Assembly (NCBI GenBank): GCA_002733415.1
Contig: NVVR01000019.1
Coordinates: forward strand, 1 to 59,386
Direction: 5' to 3'
DNA length: 59,386 nt
Origin: Kordia sp.
GTDB taxonomy: Bacteria; Bacteroidota; Bacteroidia; Flavobacteriales; Flavobacteriaceae
The notes under the pieces: generated by a model
What the model was told of the DNA's origin: nothing
Databases searched by the model: none
Seen by the model: only the letters and a program-made list of their open reading frames with translations
Part shown: positions 44,666-53,957 of the stretch, in pieces
How the letters are laid out: each line of letters starts with the position of its first letter
Position numbering within the stretch: the stretch's first letter is position 1
Program-made: the position numbers and the translations under genes

Positions 44666-47600
44666 ATGCTAAATAAAAGCATCAAATTTCTAATAGAAAA
44701 TAAACTCGTAGCGGTATTACTACTAGTCCTTTTTGTAGGATGGGGAACAGTAAACGCTCCTTTTAATTGGAACACAGGTTTCTTACCTAGTAATCCTGTG
44801 GCCGTTGATGCCATTCCTGATATTGGAGAAAATCAGCAAATAGTATACACAAAATGGGATGGTCGTTCACCACAGGATATTGAAGACCAAATTACCTACC
44901 CCCTAACCACTTCTCTACTCGGAATTCCAGGGGTTAAAACTATTCGTAGTTCCTCTATGTTTGGTTTTTCAAGTATCTATGTCATTTTTGAAGAAGATAT
45001 TGAGTTTTATTGGAGTCGAAGTCGCATACTCGAAAAATTAAATTCATTACCTAATAATTTATTGCCAAAAAATGTAAATCCATCTTTAGGACCTGATGCT
45101 ACTGGTTTGGGGCAAATATTCTGGTATACACTGGAAGGTCGTGATAAAAATGGTAATGTAACTGGTGGTTGGGATTTACATGAACTTAGAAGTATTCAGA
45201 ATTACCAGGTAAAATATGCCTTATCCTCAGCAAGTGGTGTTTCAGAAGTAGCGTCAATTGGTGGTTATGTTCAGGAATATCAAGTGGATGTGAATCCTGA
45301 ATTAATGCGTCAATATAATATAGCCTTACATCATGTTGTAAAAGCTGTAAAAGAAAGTAACAAGGATATTGGAGCCCAGACTTTAGAAATCAATAAAGCG
45401 GAATATTTAGTTCGTGGATTGGGGTATATAAAGTCAATAGCTGATATTGAAAATGCTGTGGTTACTTCGGAAGACTTTACCCCCATCAGAATTAAAGACA
45501 TAGGAAAAGTTTCTTTAGGTCCAGCGGCACGACGAGGAATATTGGATAAGGAAGGTGCTGAAGTAGTAGGAGCAGTTGTAGTGGCTAGATATGGAGCAAA
45601 CCCTATGGAAGTTATTACCAATATAAAAGAAAAAATAAGTGAGTTAAGTGCAGGCTTGCCTTCAAAAGTACTGGCAGATGGAAGAACATCACAGGTGACT
45701 ATTGTGCCCTTTTATGACAGATCAGAACTTATACAAGAAACCTTAGCAACCTTAAACGAAGCCTTAAGCTTAGAAATATTAATTACCATTTTGGTCATTA
45801 TTATTATGGTATTTAACCTGCGCGCTTCTATTTTAATATCTGGATTATTACCTGTAGCAGTGTTAATGGTATTTGTTGCCATGAAAATATTTGATGTAGA
45901 TGCTAATATTGTAGCCTTATCCGGTATTGCAATCGCTATTGGTACTATGGTGGATGTGGGTGTTATACTTTCAGAAAATATTATCCGGCATTTAGATGAG
46001 AATGATACAGACTTATCAATTAATACAATAGTTTATAATGCTACTGCAGAAGTATCTGGTGCTATTTTAACTGCCGTATTGACTACTATTATAAGTTTTA
46101 TTCCTGTGTTTACAATGATTGGCGCAGAAGGTAAATTATTCAGACCATTAGCCTTTACAAAAACTTTTGCATTAACGGCATCTTTAATTGTGGCCTTATT
46201 TTTAATTCCTCCATTTGCGGCATATCTGTTCAAAAAGAAATCGATTAATACATTTAAAAACTATGTGATTAATGTCATTGTAATAGTATTAGGAATAATT
46301 GCCATAGTTTATGGTTATTGGTTAGGATTAATACTTGTGGCATTTGGGGTAACAGGATTCTTAAAATTGAATTCAAAACTATCAGAAAAGAAAGCCAATT
46401 ATATAAATATTATTATTTCTGCAGCGGCTATTGTATTTCTTTTGGCTGAATATTGGAGGCCTTTAGGAGTTGATAAAAGTATTTTTGGGAATTTAATATT
46501 TGTTGGATTAATAAGTTTCGGTTTATTAGGCGTATTCACATTATTCAGAATGTATTATACCCGTATTCTACAATGGGCATTAGCGAATAAAGTATTATTT
46601 CTGTCTATTCCTACATTAATAGTTATCTGTGGTTTCCTTATAATGAAAAATACTGGTAAGGAATTTATGCCATCGCTTAATGAAGGTTCATTTTTATTAA
46701 TGCCTACCTCCATGCCACACTCTGGTGTTCAAGAAAACAAACGAGTATTGCAGCAATTGGATATGGCTGTAGCAAGTATTCCTGAAATTAAAACTGTTGT
46801 TGGAAAAGCTGGTAGAACGGAGTCAGCATTAGACCCTGCTCCTCTTTCAATGTATGAAAACATTATTCTATATAAATCGGAATATATGCAGAATAATGAT
46901 GGTGAACAACAACGCTATAGGGTAAATGATGAAGGTTTATTTGAATTAAAAGAGGGTCGTTTTATTACAAACCCAAATAATTCAGAAGTTGCCACCATAA
47001 GTTCAGTCGAAAGGTCCCAATTAATAGAGGACGATGACGGTGAATTTTATCGCAACTGGCGACCTGATATAAAAACACCTGATGACATATGGAACGAAAT
47101 AGTTAAAGTTACCAAATTGCCGGGAGTAACATCGGCTCCTAAGTTACAACCTATTGAAACACGTTTGGTAATGCTACAAACAGGTATGCGCGCCCCAATG
47201 GGTATTAAGGTAAAAGGACAAGATTTAAAACAAATTGAAGCTTTTGGTGTACAATTAGAAAGTATTTTAAAGCAAGCTGAAGGTGTTAAAGTTGAAGCTG
47301 TTTTTGCAGATAGAATTGTTGGTAAACCTTATTTATTAATTGATATTGATCGAGAGAAAATTGCCCGTTATGGAATATCCGTTTCAGCAATACAAGATGT
47401 ACTTAAAGTAGCTGTTGGTGGTATGGTTATAACCCAAACAGTTGAAGGTCGTGAACGTTATGGTGTTCGAGTACGTTACCCAAGAGAGTTACGTGCAAAC
47501 CCAACTGATTTAAGCAATATATATATTCCTGTGGAAAAAGGAAACCCCGTTCCTATAAGTGAACTGGCAACGATTAGATATGAACAAGGTCCACAAGTAA

Positions 47601-48412
47601 TAAAAAGTGAAGATACATTTCTAGTTGGTTATGTATTGTTTGATAAGTTAGACGGATTTGCTGAAGTAAACGTAGTAGAAAATGCTCAAGATTTAATACA
47701 ACAAAAGATTGATTCAGGTGAATTGGTTGTTCCAAACGGGGTCAATTATCAATTTACCGGAACCTATGAAAACCAATTGCGTGCAGAGAAAACCCTATCG
47801 GTTGTAGTACCATTGGCATTGGCTATTATATTTTTGATTTTATATTTTCAATTCCGTTCAATAGCGACTTCATTAATGGTATTTACAGGAATTGCAGTAG
47901 CATTTGCTGGTGGGTTTGTGATGATATGGCTTTATAGTCAAGATTGGTTTTTAAACTTTAGTTTTTTAGGAGAAAATTTAAGAGATTTATTTCAGATTCA
48001 TACCATAAATCTTAGTGTTGCTGTTTGGGTAGGTTTTATAGCCTTATTCGGTATTGCTACAGATGATGGTGTGGTAATGGCCACCTATCTTACTCAAACA
48101 TTTGATAGAAATAAGCCCGTAAGTAAAATGGAAATCAGATTATCTATTGTAGAAGCAGGAGAAAAACGTATTAGACCTTGTTTAATGACAACGGCCACTA
48201 CCATATTAGCACTATTACCTGTGTTGACCTCTACAGGTAGAGGAAGTGATATCATGATCCCTATGGCAATTCCAAGTTTTGGAGGAATGCTGGTTGCACT
48301 AATTACATTGTTTGTAGTACCGGTTTTATATAGTTGGAAAGAAGAACGTTCTTTAAAAACCAGATTAGTGAATCAAAAATCAATACAAAATACGCTTACA
48401 GATGAAAAATAA
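44666..48412 (+). CDS. cusA: CusA/CzcA-type heavy-metal efflux RND permease
   Basis: The protein has 1248 residues from the ATG at 44666; the earlier TTG at 44639 is unlikely. It has the HME-RND hallmarks: an N-terminal helix, YTKWDGRSPQDIEDQITYPL, VASIGGYVQEYQVD, the helix-4 region GIAIAIGTMVDVGVILSEN, and a second half repeating the fold up to FGIATDDGVVMATYLTQTFD. Methionines in the central part (for example LMPTSMPHSGV, VMLQTGMRAPMG) fit Cu(I)/Ag(I) export. It is some 200 residues longer than E. coli CusA because of an expanded region around residues 530-640 and 760-820. It pumps metal from periplasm to outside with the TolC-like and CusB partners encoded nearby. Confidence 0.92.
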   Translation: MLNKSIKFLIENKLVAVLLLVLFVGWGTVNAPFNWNTGFLPSNPVAVDAIPDIGENQQIVYTKWDGRSPQDIEDQITYPLTTSLLGIPGVKTIRSSSMFGFSSIYVIFEEDIEFYWSRSRILEKLNSLPNNLLPKNVNPSLGPDATGLGQIFWYTLEGRDKNGNVTGGWDLHELRSIQNYQVKYALSSASGVSEVASIGGYVQEYQVDVNPELMRQYNIALHHVVKAVKESNKDIGAQTLEINKAEYLVRGLGYIKSIADIENAVVTSEDFTPIRIKDIGKVSLGPAARRGILDKEGAEVVGAVVVARYGANPMEVITNIKEKISELSAGLPSKVLADGRTSQVTIVPFYDRSELIQETLATLNEALSLEILITILVIIIMVFNLRASILISGLLPVAVLMVFVAMKIFDVDANIVALSGIAIAIGTMVDVGVILSENIIRHLDENDTDLSINTIVYNATAEVSGAILTAVLTTIISFIPVFTMIGAEGKLFRPLAFTKTFALTASLIVALFLIPPFAAYLFKKKSINTFKNYVINVIVIVLGIIAIVYGYWLGLILVAFGVTGFLKLNSKLSEKKANYINIIISAAAIVFLLAEYWRPLGVDKSIFGNLIFVGLISFGLLGVFTLFRMYYTRILQWALANKVLFLSIPTLIVICGFLIMKNTGKEFMPSLNEGSFLLMPTSMPHSGVQENKRVLQQLDMAVASIPEIKTVVGKAGRTESALDPAPLSMYENIILYKSEYMQNNDGEQQRYRVNDEGLFELKEGRFITNPNNSEVATISSVERSQLIEDDDGEFYRNWRPDIKTPDDIWNEIVKVTKLPGVTSAPKLQPIETRLVMLQTGMRAPMGIKVKGQDLKQIEAFGVQLESILKQAEGVKVEAVFADRIVGKPYLLIDIDREKIARYGISVSAIQDVLKVAVGGMVITQTVEGRERYGVRVRYPRELRANPTDLSNIYIPVEKGNPVPISELATIRYEQGPQVIKSEDTFLVGYVLFDKLDGFAEVNVVENAQDLIQQKIDSGELVVPNGVNYQFTGTYENQLRAEKTLSVVVPLALAIIFLILYFQFRSIATSLMVFTGIAVAFAGGFVMIWLYSQDWFLNFSFLGENLRDLFQIHTINLSVAVWVGFIALFGIATDDGVVMATYLTQTFDRNKPVSKMEIRLSIVEAGEKRIRPCLMTTATTILALLPVLTSTGRGSDIMIPMAIPSFGGMLVALITLFVVPVLYSWKEERSLKTRLVNQKSIQNTLTDEK

Positions 48413-49637
48413 TATATTTTATATCAAATTAGTCCTGACGCTAAGCTTTTGTTTCTTAAGCTATGTTGTTACTGCTCAAAGTTTAGAAGCGTTTTTACAA
48501 ATAGCAGAAATGAACAATCCAGAAATTCAAAAATTTGAACTACAATACAATATTGCTTCTGAAAAAATAAATGAAGTAAATACACTTCCAAATACCCAAA
48601 TTGGAGTGGGTTATTTTGTTAGTGAACCTGAAACACGAACAGGTGCACAACGTTTTAAAATATCAGCAAAGCAAATGATCCCTTGGTTTGGAACCATAAC
48701 AGCTCGTGAAAATTATGTGAGCTCTCTAGCGGATACTAAATATGAAGATATTGTTATTGCTAAACGGAAGTTGGTTGCTTCCGTATCGAAATCCTATTAC
48801 AATTTATATACATTAAAAAAGAAGCAAGAGGTATTAGCTGAAAATATAAAATTACTTACAACCTATGAAACATTAGCCTTAACATCGGTTGAAGTTGGTA
48901 AAGTATCTGTTGTAGATGTGTTGCGATTGCAAATGAGACAAAATGAACTAGAGCAACTAAAACAAGTATTAATGCAACAATATTTAGCGGAACAGACCGT
49001 ATTTAATAAGTTATTGAATCGTGATAAAGGAATACGTATTGATGTGATTAGTGAATTGAAGATTCCTTTGGAAAGTAACCCCATGAATTCAGAAAATTTA
49101 GCATTACACCCTGAATTAATTAAATATGATAAGCTCTACCAATCTGTTGAACAATCAGAATTGTTGAACCAAAAAGAAAGTAGCCCAATGATAGGATTTG
49201 GACTAGATTATATAGCGGTATCTGAAAGGTCAGATATGAGTTTTAGTGATAACGGAAAAGATATTGTAATGCCTATGCTGTCTATATCAATACCAGTTTT
49301 TAATAAAAAGTATAAATCAAAAACTAAGCAACATAAATTGAAGCAATTGGAAATAACTGCTCAAAAACAAGAACGATTAAACAAGTTAGAAACAGCTTTA
49401 GATACCGCTATTAATAACAGGGTTTCGGCTAGAATTAGCAATAATACACAAGCTAAAAATTTACAGCAAGCCAAATACGCGGAAGGAATTTTAATTAAAA
49501 GCTATGAAACTGGAACAATTGATTTTAATGATGTTTTGGACATTCAAGAATTGCAATTGAAATTTCAAATAAATCAACTAGAATCTGTTAAAAACTATTA
49601 TATACAAAGCATTATTATTAATTATTTAAGCAATTAA
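48402..49637 (+). CDS. TolC-like outer-membrane efflux protein
   Basis: The 411-residue protein has a signal peptide (about 1-25, ending VVTAQ) and two halves of long heptad-rich helices typical of outer-membrane factors, including the turn NTQIGVGYFVSEPETRTGAQ and a C-terminal IDFNDVLDIQELQLKFQINQ segment. Its ATG lies 11 bp inside the cusA 3' end, so expression is coupled. It should supply the outer-membrane channel for the RND copper pump. Confidence 0.87.
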   Translation: MKNNIFYIKLVLTLSFCFLSYVVTAQSLEAFLQIAEMNNPEIQKFELQYNIASEKINEVNTLPNTQIGVGYFVSEPETRTGAQRFKISAKQMIPWFGTITARENYVSSLADTKYEDIVIAKRKLVASVSKSYYNLYTLKKKQEVLAENIKLLTTYETLALTSVEVGKVSVVDVLRLQMRQNELEQLKQVLMQQYLAEQTVFNKLLNRDKGIRIDVISELKIPLESNPMNSENLALHPELIKYDKLYQSVEQSELLNQKESSPMIGFGLDYIAVSERSDMSFSDNGKDIVMPMLSISIPVFNKKYKSKTKQHKLKQLEITAQKQERLNKLETALDTAINNRVSARISNNTQAKNLQQAKYAEGILIKSYETGTIDFNDVLDIQELQLKFQINQLESVKNYYIQSIIINYLSN

Positions 49638-49828
49638 TAATGCAGCAAAATATTTTAAAAATAGCAATCAAAAATATAGTAAGTAATAGTTGTATTAAAG
49701 TGGATTATAAATAATAATAATACCTCCTTACTTGGTTGAATAGGATAAACGATTTGGTACTATAGGGAATTAACACAAAGAGGTTTAAAAATAAATTGAA
49801 TAGTAATTAATAATTAAAATAAGTAAAA

Positions 49829-50194
49829 ATGAAAAAAGTAATTTTAAGTTTAGTAGTAGTAATTTTAGCAATTACAACAAGTTATGGTCAATCAGAAACT
49901 ACTGAGAGTTTTGGTGTTCGAGGTAACTGTGGAATGTGTAAAGGAACTATTGAAAAAGCTGCCATGAGTATTGATGGTGTTTCAAGTGCTGTTTGGGATT
50001 CAGAAAATAAAAAAATTGAACTATCTTTTGATGCCAGTAAAACTGATTTAAAAGCAATTCATAATGCCATTGCTACATCAGGATATGACACCAACTTAGT
50101 AAAGGCAAATGATAAGTCGTACAATGGTTTACATGGGTGTTGTCAATACAATAGAGAAATGAAGCTTAGTTCTGTGGAGGCTACGATAGAATAA
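49829..50194 (+). CDS. Periplasmic heavy-metal-associated (HMA) domain protein
   Basis: This is a 121-residue secreted protein: signal peptide (about 1-20, ending SYGQ), then an HMA ferredoxin-like fold with the metal site GNCGMCKGTIE (Cys at about 34 and 37) and SGYDTNLVKA. A C-terminal GCCQYN pair adds two more cysteines. It probably carries Cu(I) in the periplasm to the RND complex. It is 191 bp downstream of the channel gene, with a long AT-rich gap that may hold a separate promoter. Confidence 0.87.
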   Translation: MKKVILSLVVVILAITTSYGQSETTESFGVRGNCGMCKGTIEKAAMSIDGVSSAVWDSENKKIELSFDASKTDLKAIHNAIATSGYDTNLVKANDKSYNGLHGCCQYNREMKLSSVEATIE

Positions 50195-50220
50195 AAAAGC
50201 AGTTTAGAAAATAATTATAG

Positions 50221-50258
50221 ATTAAATCTAACAGGTTTTAAAACCTGTTAGATTTAAT
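50221..50258. repeat. Perfect 38-bp palindrome
   Basis: ATTAAATCTAACAGGTTTT is followed directly by its exact reverse complement, AAAACCTGTTAGATTTAAT, and then an A-run. As RNA it forms a long hairpin able to end transcription of the HMA gene or protect the message. Similar CCTGTTAGGTTTT-type palindromes are common between flavobacterial genes, from general knowledge. Confidence 0.85.
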
Positions 50259-50273
50259 AAAAAACAAAAGAAA

Positions 50274-50906
50274 ATGAGGACATTAAGAACAATAACGGGG
50301 GTTTTAGCAATAGTATTTGCAGCCTTAACTGTGATGTCTTGTAAAGACAATAAAAAAGGACATAGTAATGAAGATGGTCATCATACAGAAGCAGGTCATG
50401 ATCATAGTGATGGACATCATAATAATGATAAAACTTCAATAGATACTATTAGGGAAATAAAAGGAAATTCTCAAAAGAATACAGCGACATCTCCAATAAT
50501 AGATGCATATATTCAAATTAAAAATGGTTTAGTAGCCGACAGTAAAGAAGATGCCGCTAATGGAGGAACTGCATTACTTGAAGCTTTTGCTAAATATGAT
50601 ATGACTGCATTATCTGGCGAAACACATAAAGAGTATATGGAAATATATGAAAGTGCTAAAGAAAATGCAGAACATATTGTAAAAAGTCCTATAGACCACC
50701 AAAGAGAACATTTTGAAGTATTGAGTACTGATATTGATGATTTAATTACATTATTAGGAACTGAAAAAACCTTATATAAAGATTTTTGCCCAATGGCTAA
50801 TAATAATAAAGGGGCATATTGGTTAAGTGAAGTAAAAGAAATTAAAAATCCATATTTCGGTGCAAAGATGATGAAATGTGGTAGGGTAAAAAAACAAATT
50901 AATTAA
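50274..50906 (+). CDS. DUF3347 lipoprotein with His-rich N-terminus
   Basis: The 210-residue lipoprotein has the lipobox TVMSC (Cys at about 23), a His/Asp-rich segment (HSNEDGHHTEAGHDHSDGHH) likely to bind copper, then a helical DUF3347 domain ending in FCPMANNNKGAYWLSEVKEI and NPYFGAKMMKCG. The Cys/Met residues in these two C-terminal motifs are probable Cu(I) ligands. The same domain forms the tail of the CusB-like adaptor at 53958-55688. It likely buffers or hands over copper in the periplasm. Confidence 0.87.
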   Translation: MRTLRTITGVLAIVFAALTVMSCKDNKKGHSNEDGHHTEAGHDHSDGHHNNDKTSIDTIREIKGNSQKNTATSPIIDAYIQIKNGLVADSKEDAANGGTALLEAFAKYDMTALSGETHKEYMEIYESAKENAEHIVKSPIDHQREHFEVLSTDIDDLITLLGTEKTLYKDFCPMANNNKGAYWLSEVKEIKNPYFGAKMMKCGRVKKQIN

Positions 50907-50997
50907 ACCCAGATTATTAAGATAATCTTTATATATAAAAAGCGAGGACTATTTAATAACTAAGGGGGAGATGAGAATATAAATCAAGGATAGACAT

Positions 50998-51453
50998 ATG
51001 AAAATTGTTAAAATCATAACGTTGGTTTTATTGCTTGTATTTGTGGGAATACAATTTATTCCTACTACTCTAAATCATAGTAATAGCATTCCAAAAACAG
51101 ATTTTATGATTGTCAATAATGTTCCTAAAAGCATCCATAAAAAGTTAAAAGTATCATGCTATGACTGTCATAGTAATAATACGGAATATCCTTGGTATAA
51201 TAGAATTCAGCCAGTGGCTTGGTTATTGGAAAATCATATTAAAGAAGGTAAATCTGAGCTGAATTTTAATGAATGGGAAAACTATTCAAATAGGAGAAAG
51301 AAAAACAAATTAAAATCAATAATTAGCCAAATTGAAAAGGATAAAATGCCAATGTACTCCTATACAATATTACATGGAGAAGCTAAATTAAGTGAGAACG
51401 ATAAAAAAGCACTTATAATTTGGGTATCACAATTACGAGATAGTTTAAAATAA
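50998..51453 (+). CDS. Haem-binding domain protein (c-type)
   Basis: The 151-residue protein has an N-terminal membrane or signal segment (about 1-22) and a CYDCH haem c site (about 58-62) followed by SNNTEYPWYNRIQPVAWLL, the pattern of the haem_bd family. Later Met residues (DKMPMYSY) may be axial ligands. It lies between the DUF3347 lipoprotein and the P-type ATPase, 10 bp before the latter. A redox role for copper, such as Cu(I)/Cu(II) interconversion, is speculative. Confidence 0.82.
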   Translation: MKIVKIITLVLLLVFVGIQFIPTTLNHSNSIPKTDFMIVNNVPKSIHKKLKVSCYDCHSNNTEYPWYNRIQPVAWLLENHIKEGKSELNFNEWENYSNRRKKNKLKSIISQIEKDKMPMYSYTILHGEAKLSENDKKALIIWVSQLRDSLK

Positions 51454-51463
51454 ATTAAAACAA

Positions 51464-53953
51464 ATGAAACGCACCTATCACATACATGGAATGACCTGTA
51501 ATGGTTGTCGCAGTCATGTTGAAGAAACACTATCAAAAGTTGAAGGTGTTTCAACGGTATTAGTCAATTTAGAAAAAGCTGAAGCTACTATTGAAATGAA
51601 GTCCCATATTATTTTGGAGGTATTTCAACAAGCACTTAAAGATGATAGTGACCGATATAGTATACATAATATAGGAGAACATAAACATCAAGCTAAAAAG
51701 AAGGAATCAGTTGCTCCCCAAGGAATAGGTACGTTTTATTGCCCAATGCATTGCGAAGGTAAAAAAACCTATGCTCAAAAAGGCGACTGTCCTGTTTGTG
51801 GGATGGATTTAGTAGAAGAATTAAGTCTAAGCCCCAAGGATATTCAATTTTCTTGTCCAATGCATCCCGAAATTGTAAAAGACGAAATGGGAAATTGTCC
51901 AATTTGTGGAATGGACTTAATAGCTATGGAACCTACCGAAAATGACGATGATAAAACTTATAGAAATTTGCTAAAAAAGATGAAGATTACTGTGCTCTTT
52001 ACAGTCCCTATTTTCATCATAGCAATGGCCGATTTAATTCCGGGTAATCCTTTATCGAAAATATTTGAGCAACAAACATGGAATTGGGTGCAGTTAGTTT
52101 TATCAATTCCAGTAGTGTTTCATACCTGTTGGATGTTTTTTGAACGTGCTTGGAAATCGATCATTACATGGAATTTAAATATGTTCACGCTTATAGGAAT
52201 TGGTACAGGTGTCGCTTGGCTATTTAGTTTGGTAGCACTACTCTACCCTGATGTTTTTCCTGATCAATTTAAAACCGAAGCAGGAACCGTTTTTATTTAC
52301 TTTGAGGCCACAACGGTAATTTTAACATTAGTATTATTAGGACAGCTGTTAGAAGCTCGCGCACATGGACAAACGAGTGGTGCAATAAAGGAATTACTGA
52401 AATTAGCACCAACAAAAGCGACATTAGTTACCCCAAAAGGTGATGTTGTAATTTCTATCAATGAAATTCAAAAAGGTGATTTATTGCGTGTAAAACCTGG
52501 TGATAAAATTCCTGTGGACGGAAAAATTACTGAAGGGAACAGTAATGTAGATGAAAGTATGATAACTGGTGAACCCATTCCAGTTGATAAAAAGCTAAAT
52601 GATTCTGTTAGCTCAGGGACTATTAACGGAATCAGATCTTTTGTAATGCAAGCCGAAAAAGTAGGTTCAGAAACCTTGCTATCCCAAATTATTCAAATGG
52701 TGAATAAAGCAAGTCGTTCAAGAGCACCAATTCAAAAATTAGCAGATAAAATTGCTAAATATTTTGTACCAATAGTATTGCTAATTGCTACCATAACTTT
52801 TGTTGTTTGGCGATATTATGGACCAGAACCAACCATGGTTTTTGCTTTTGTAAATGCCATTGCCGTTTTAATTATTGCCTGCCCTTGTGCCTTAGGCTTA
52901 GCAACACCAATGTCCGTAATGGTTGGTGTTGGTAAAGGAGCTCAAAATGGAGTGTTAATAAAAAATGCGGAGGCATTGGAAAATCTAAATAAAGTTGATG
53001 TTTTAATTACTGATAAAACAGGAACAATAACCGAAGGAAAACCATCGGTTGAGAAGGTGGTGAATGCTTTGGGGAAATACGATGACAAATTAACAGAATA
53101 TATTGTTTCATTAAATCAATATAGTGAACATCCTTTGGCGGAGGCGATTGTAAAATTTGGAAAAGATAAAAATATAAGCCCACAAGTTTCAAATGATTTT
53201 GAAGCAGTTATAGGTAAAGGTGTTATCGGTACTGTTGCCAATACCAAAATTGTTATCGGAAATAAAAAGTTGATGGAGGAAGTTGGCAGTTCGCTTTCCG
53301 AAGAAATAAACAAGAATATAATTTCTGAACAAGAACAGGGAAAAACAGTGTCCTATATTTCTGTGAATGGAAAGGTAGAAGGATTTGTATGTATTACTGA
53401 TGCTATTAAAGAAACGAGTAAACAAGCTATAAATACTTTACAGAAACTAGGGATAGATGTAATTATGTTGACGGGAGATAATAAAAGAACAGCTAAAAGT
53501 GTAGCGGACTTTTTGAATTTAACAAGTTTTCAAGCCGAGTGTTTACCAGAAGATAAGTTAAATGTCATCAAAAAATTACAATCTGAAGGTAAAGTAGTAG
53601 CAATGGCTGGCGATGGTATTAATGATGCTCCTGCCCTAGCACAAGCAAATATCGGGATTGCAATGGGAACGGGAACAGACGTTGCCATTGAAAGTAGTGA
53701 AGTAACTTTGGTAAAAGGAGATTTATTAGGTATTGTTAAAGCAATTAATTTAGGAACTAAAGTGATGACGAATATCAAACAAAATTTGTTTTTTGCCTTT
53801 ATTTATAATGTGCTTGGTGTTCCTGTTGCAGCAGGATTATTATATCCTGTATTTGGTATTTTATTATCACCAATGATTGCAGCCGCCGCTATGAGTTTTA
53901 GTTCGGTTTCAGTAATTGTAAATGCTTTGAGATTAAGAAATATTAAAATTTAA
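51464..53953 (+). CDS. copA: Copper-translocating P1B-type ATPase
   Basis: The 829-residue pump has an N-terminal HMA domain (GMTCNGC, Cys12 and Cys15), two HMBD/YHS-like zinc-ribbon metal domains (FYCPMHCEG ... GDCPVCGMDLV and FSCPMHPEI ... GNCPICGMDL, about 88-157), then the P-type core: TGEP, the CPC translocation motif (about 473-475), phosphorylation site DKTGT (about Asp516), SEHPLAEA, and GDGINDAPAL (about 715). The CPC class and domain set fit Cu(I) export from the cytoplasm. It lies 4 bp upstream of the CusB-like gene. It is complete. Confidence 0.95.
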   Translation: MKRTYHIHGMTCNGCRSHVEETLSKVEGVSTVLVNLEKAEATIEMKSHIILEVFQQALKDDSDRYSIHNIGEHKHQAKKKESVAPQGIGTFYCPMHCEGKKTYAQKGDCPVCGMDLVEELSLSPKDIQFSCPMHPEIVKDEMGNCPICGMDLIAMEPTENDDDKTYRNLLKKMKITVLFTVPIFIIAMADLIPGNPLSKIFEQQTWNWVQLVLSIPVVFHTCWMFFERAWKSIITWNLNMFTLIGIGTGVAWLFSLVALLYPDVFPDQFKTEAGTVFIYFEATTVILTLVLLGQLLEARAHGQTSGAIKELLKLAPTKATLVTPKGDVVISINEIQKGDLLRVKPGDKIPVDGKITEGNSNVDESMITGEPIPVDKKLNDSVSSGTINGIRSFVMQAEKVGSETLLSQIIQMVNKASRSRAPIQKLADKIAKYFVPIVLLIATITFVVWRYYGPEPTMVFAFVNAIAVLIIACPCALGLATPMSVMVGVGKGAQNGVLIKNAEALENLNKVDVLITDKTGTITEGKPSVEKVVNALGKYDDKLTEYIVSLNQYSEHPLAEAIVKFGKDKNISPQVSNDFEAVIGKGVIGTVANTKIVIGNKKLMEEVGSSLSEEINKNIISEQEQGKTVSYISVNGKVEGFVCITDAIKETSKQAINTLQKLGIDVIMLTGDNKRTAKSVADFLNLTSFQAECLPEDKLNVIKKLQSEGKVVAMAGDGINDAPALAQANIGIAMGTGTDVAIESSEVTLVKGDLLGIVKAINLGTKVMTNIKQNLFFAFIYNVLGVPVAAGLLYPVFGILLSPMIAAAAMSFSSVSVIVNALRLRNIKI

Positions 53954-53957
53954 AAAA

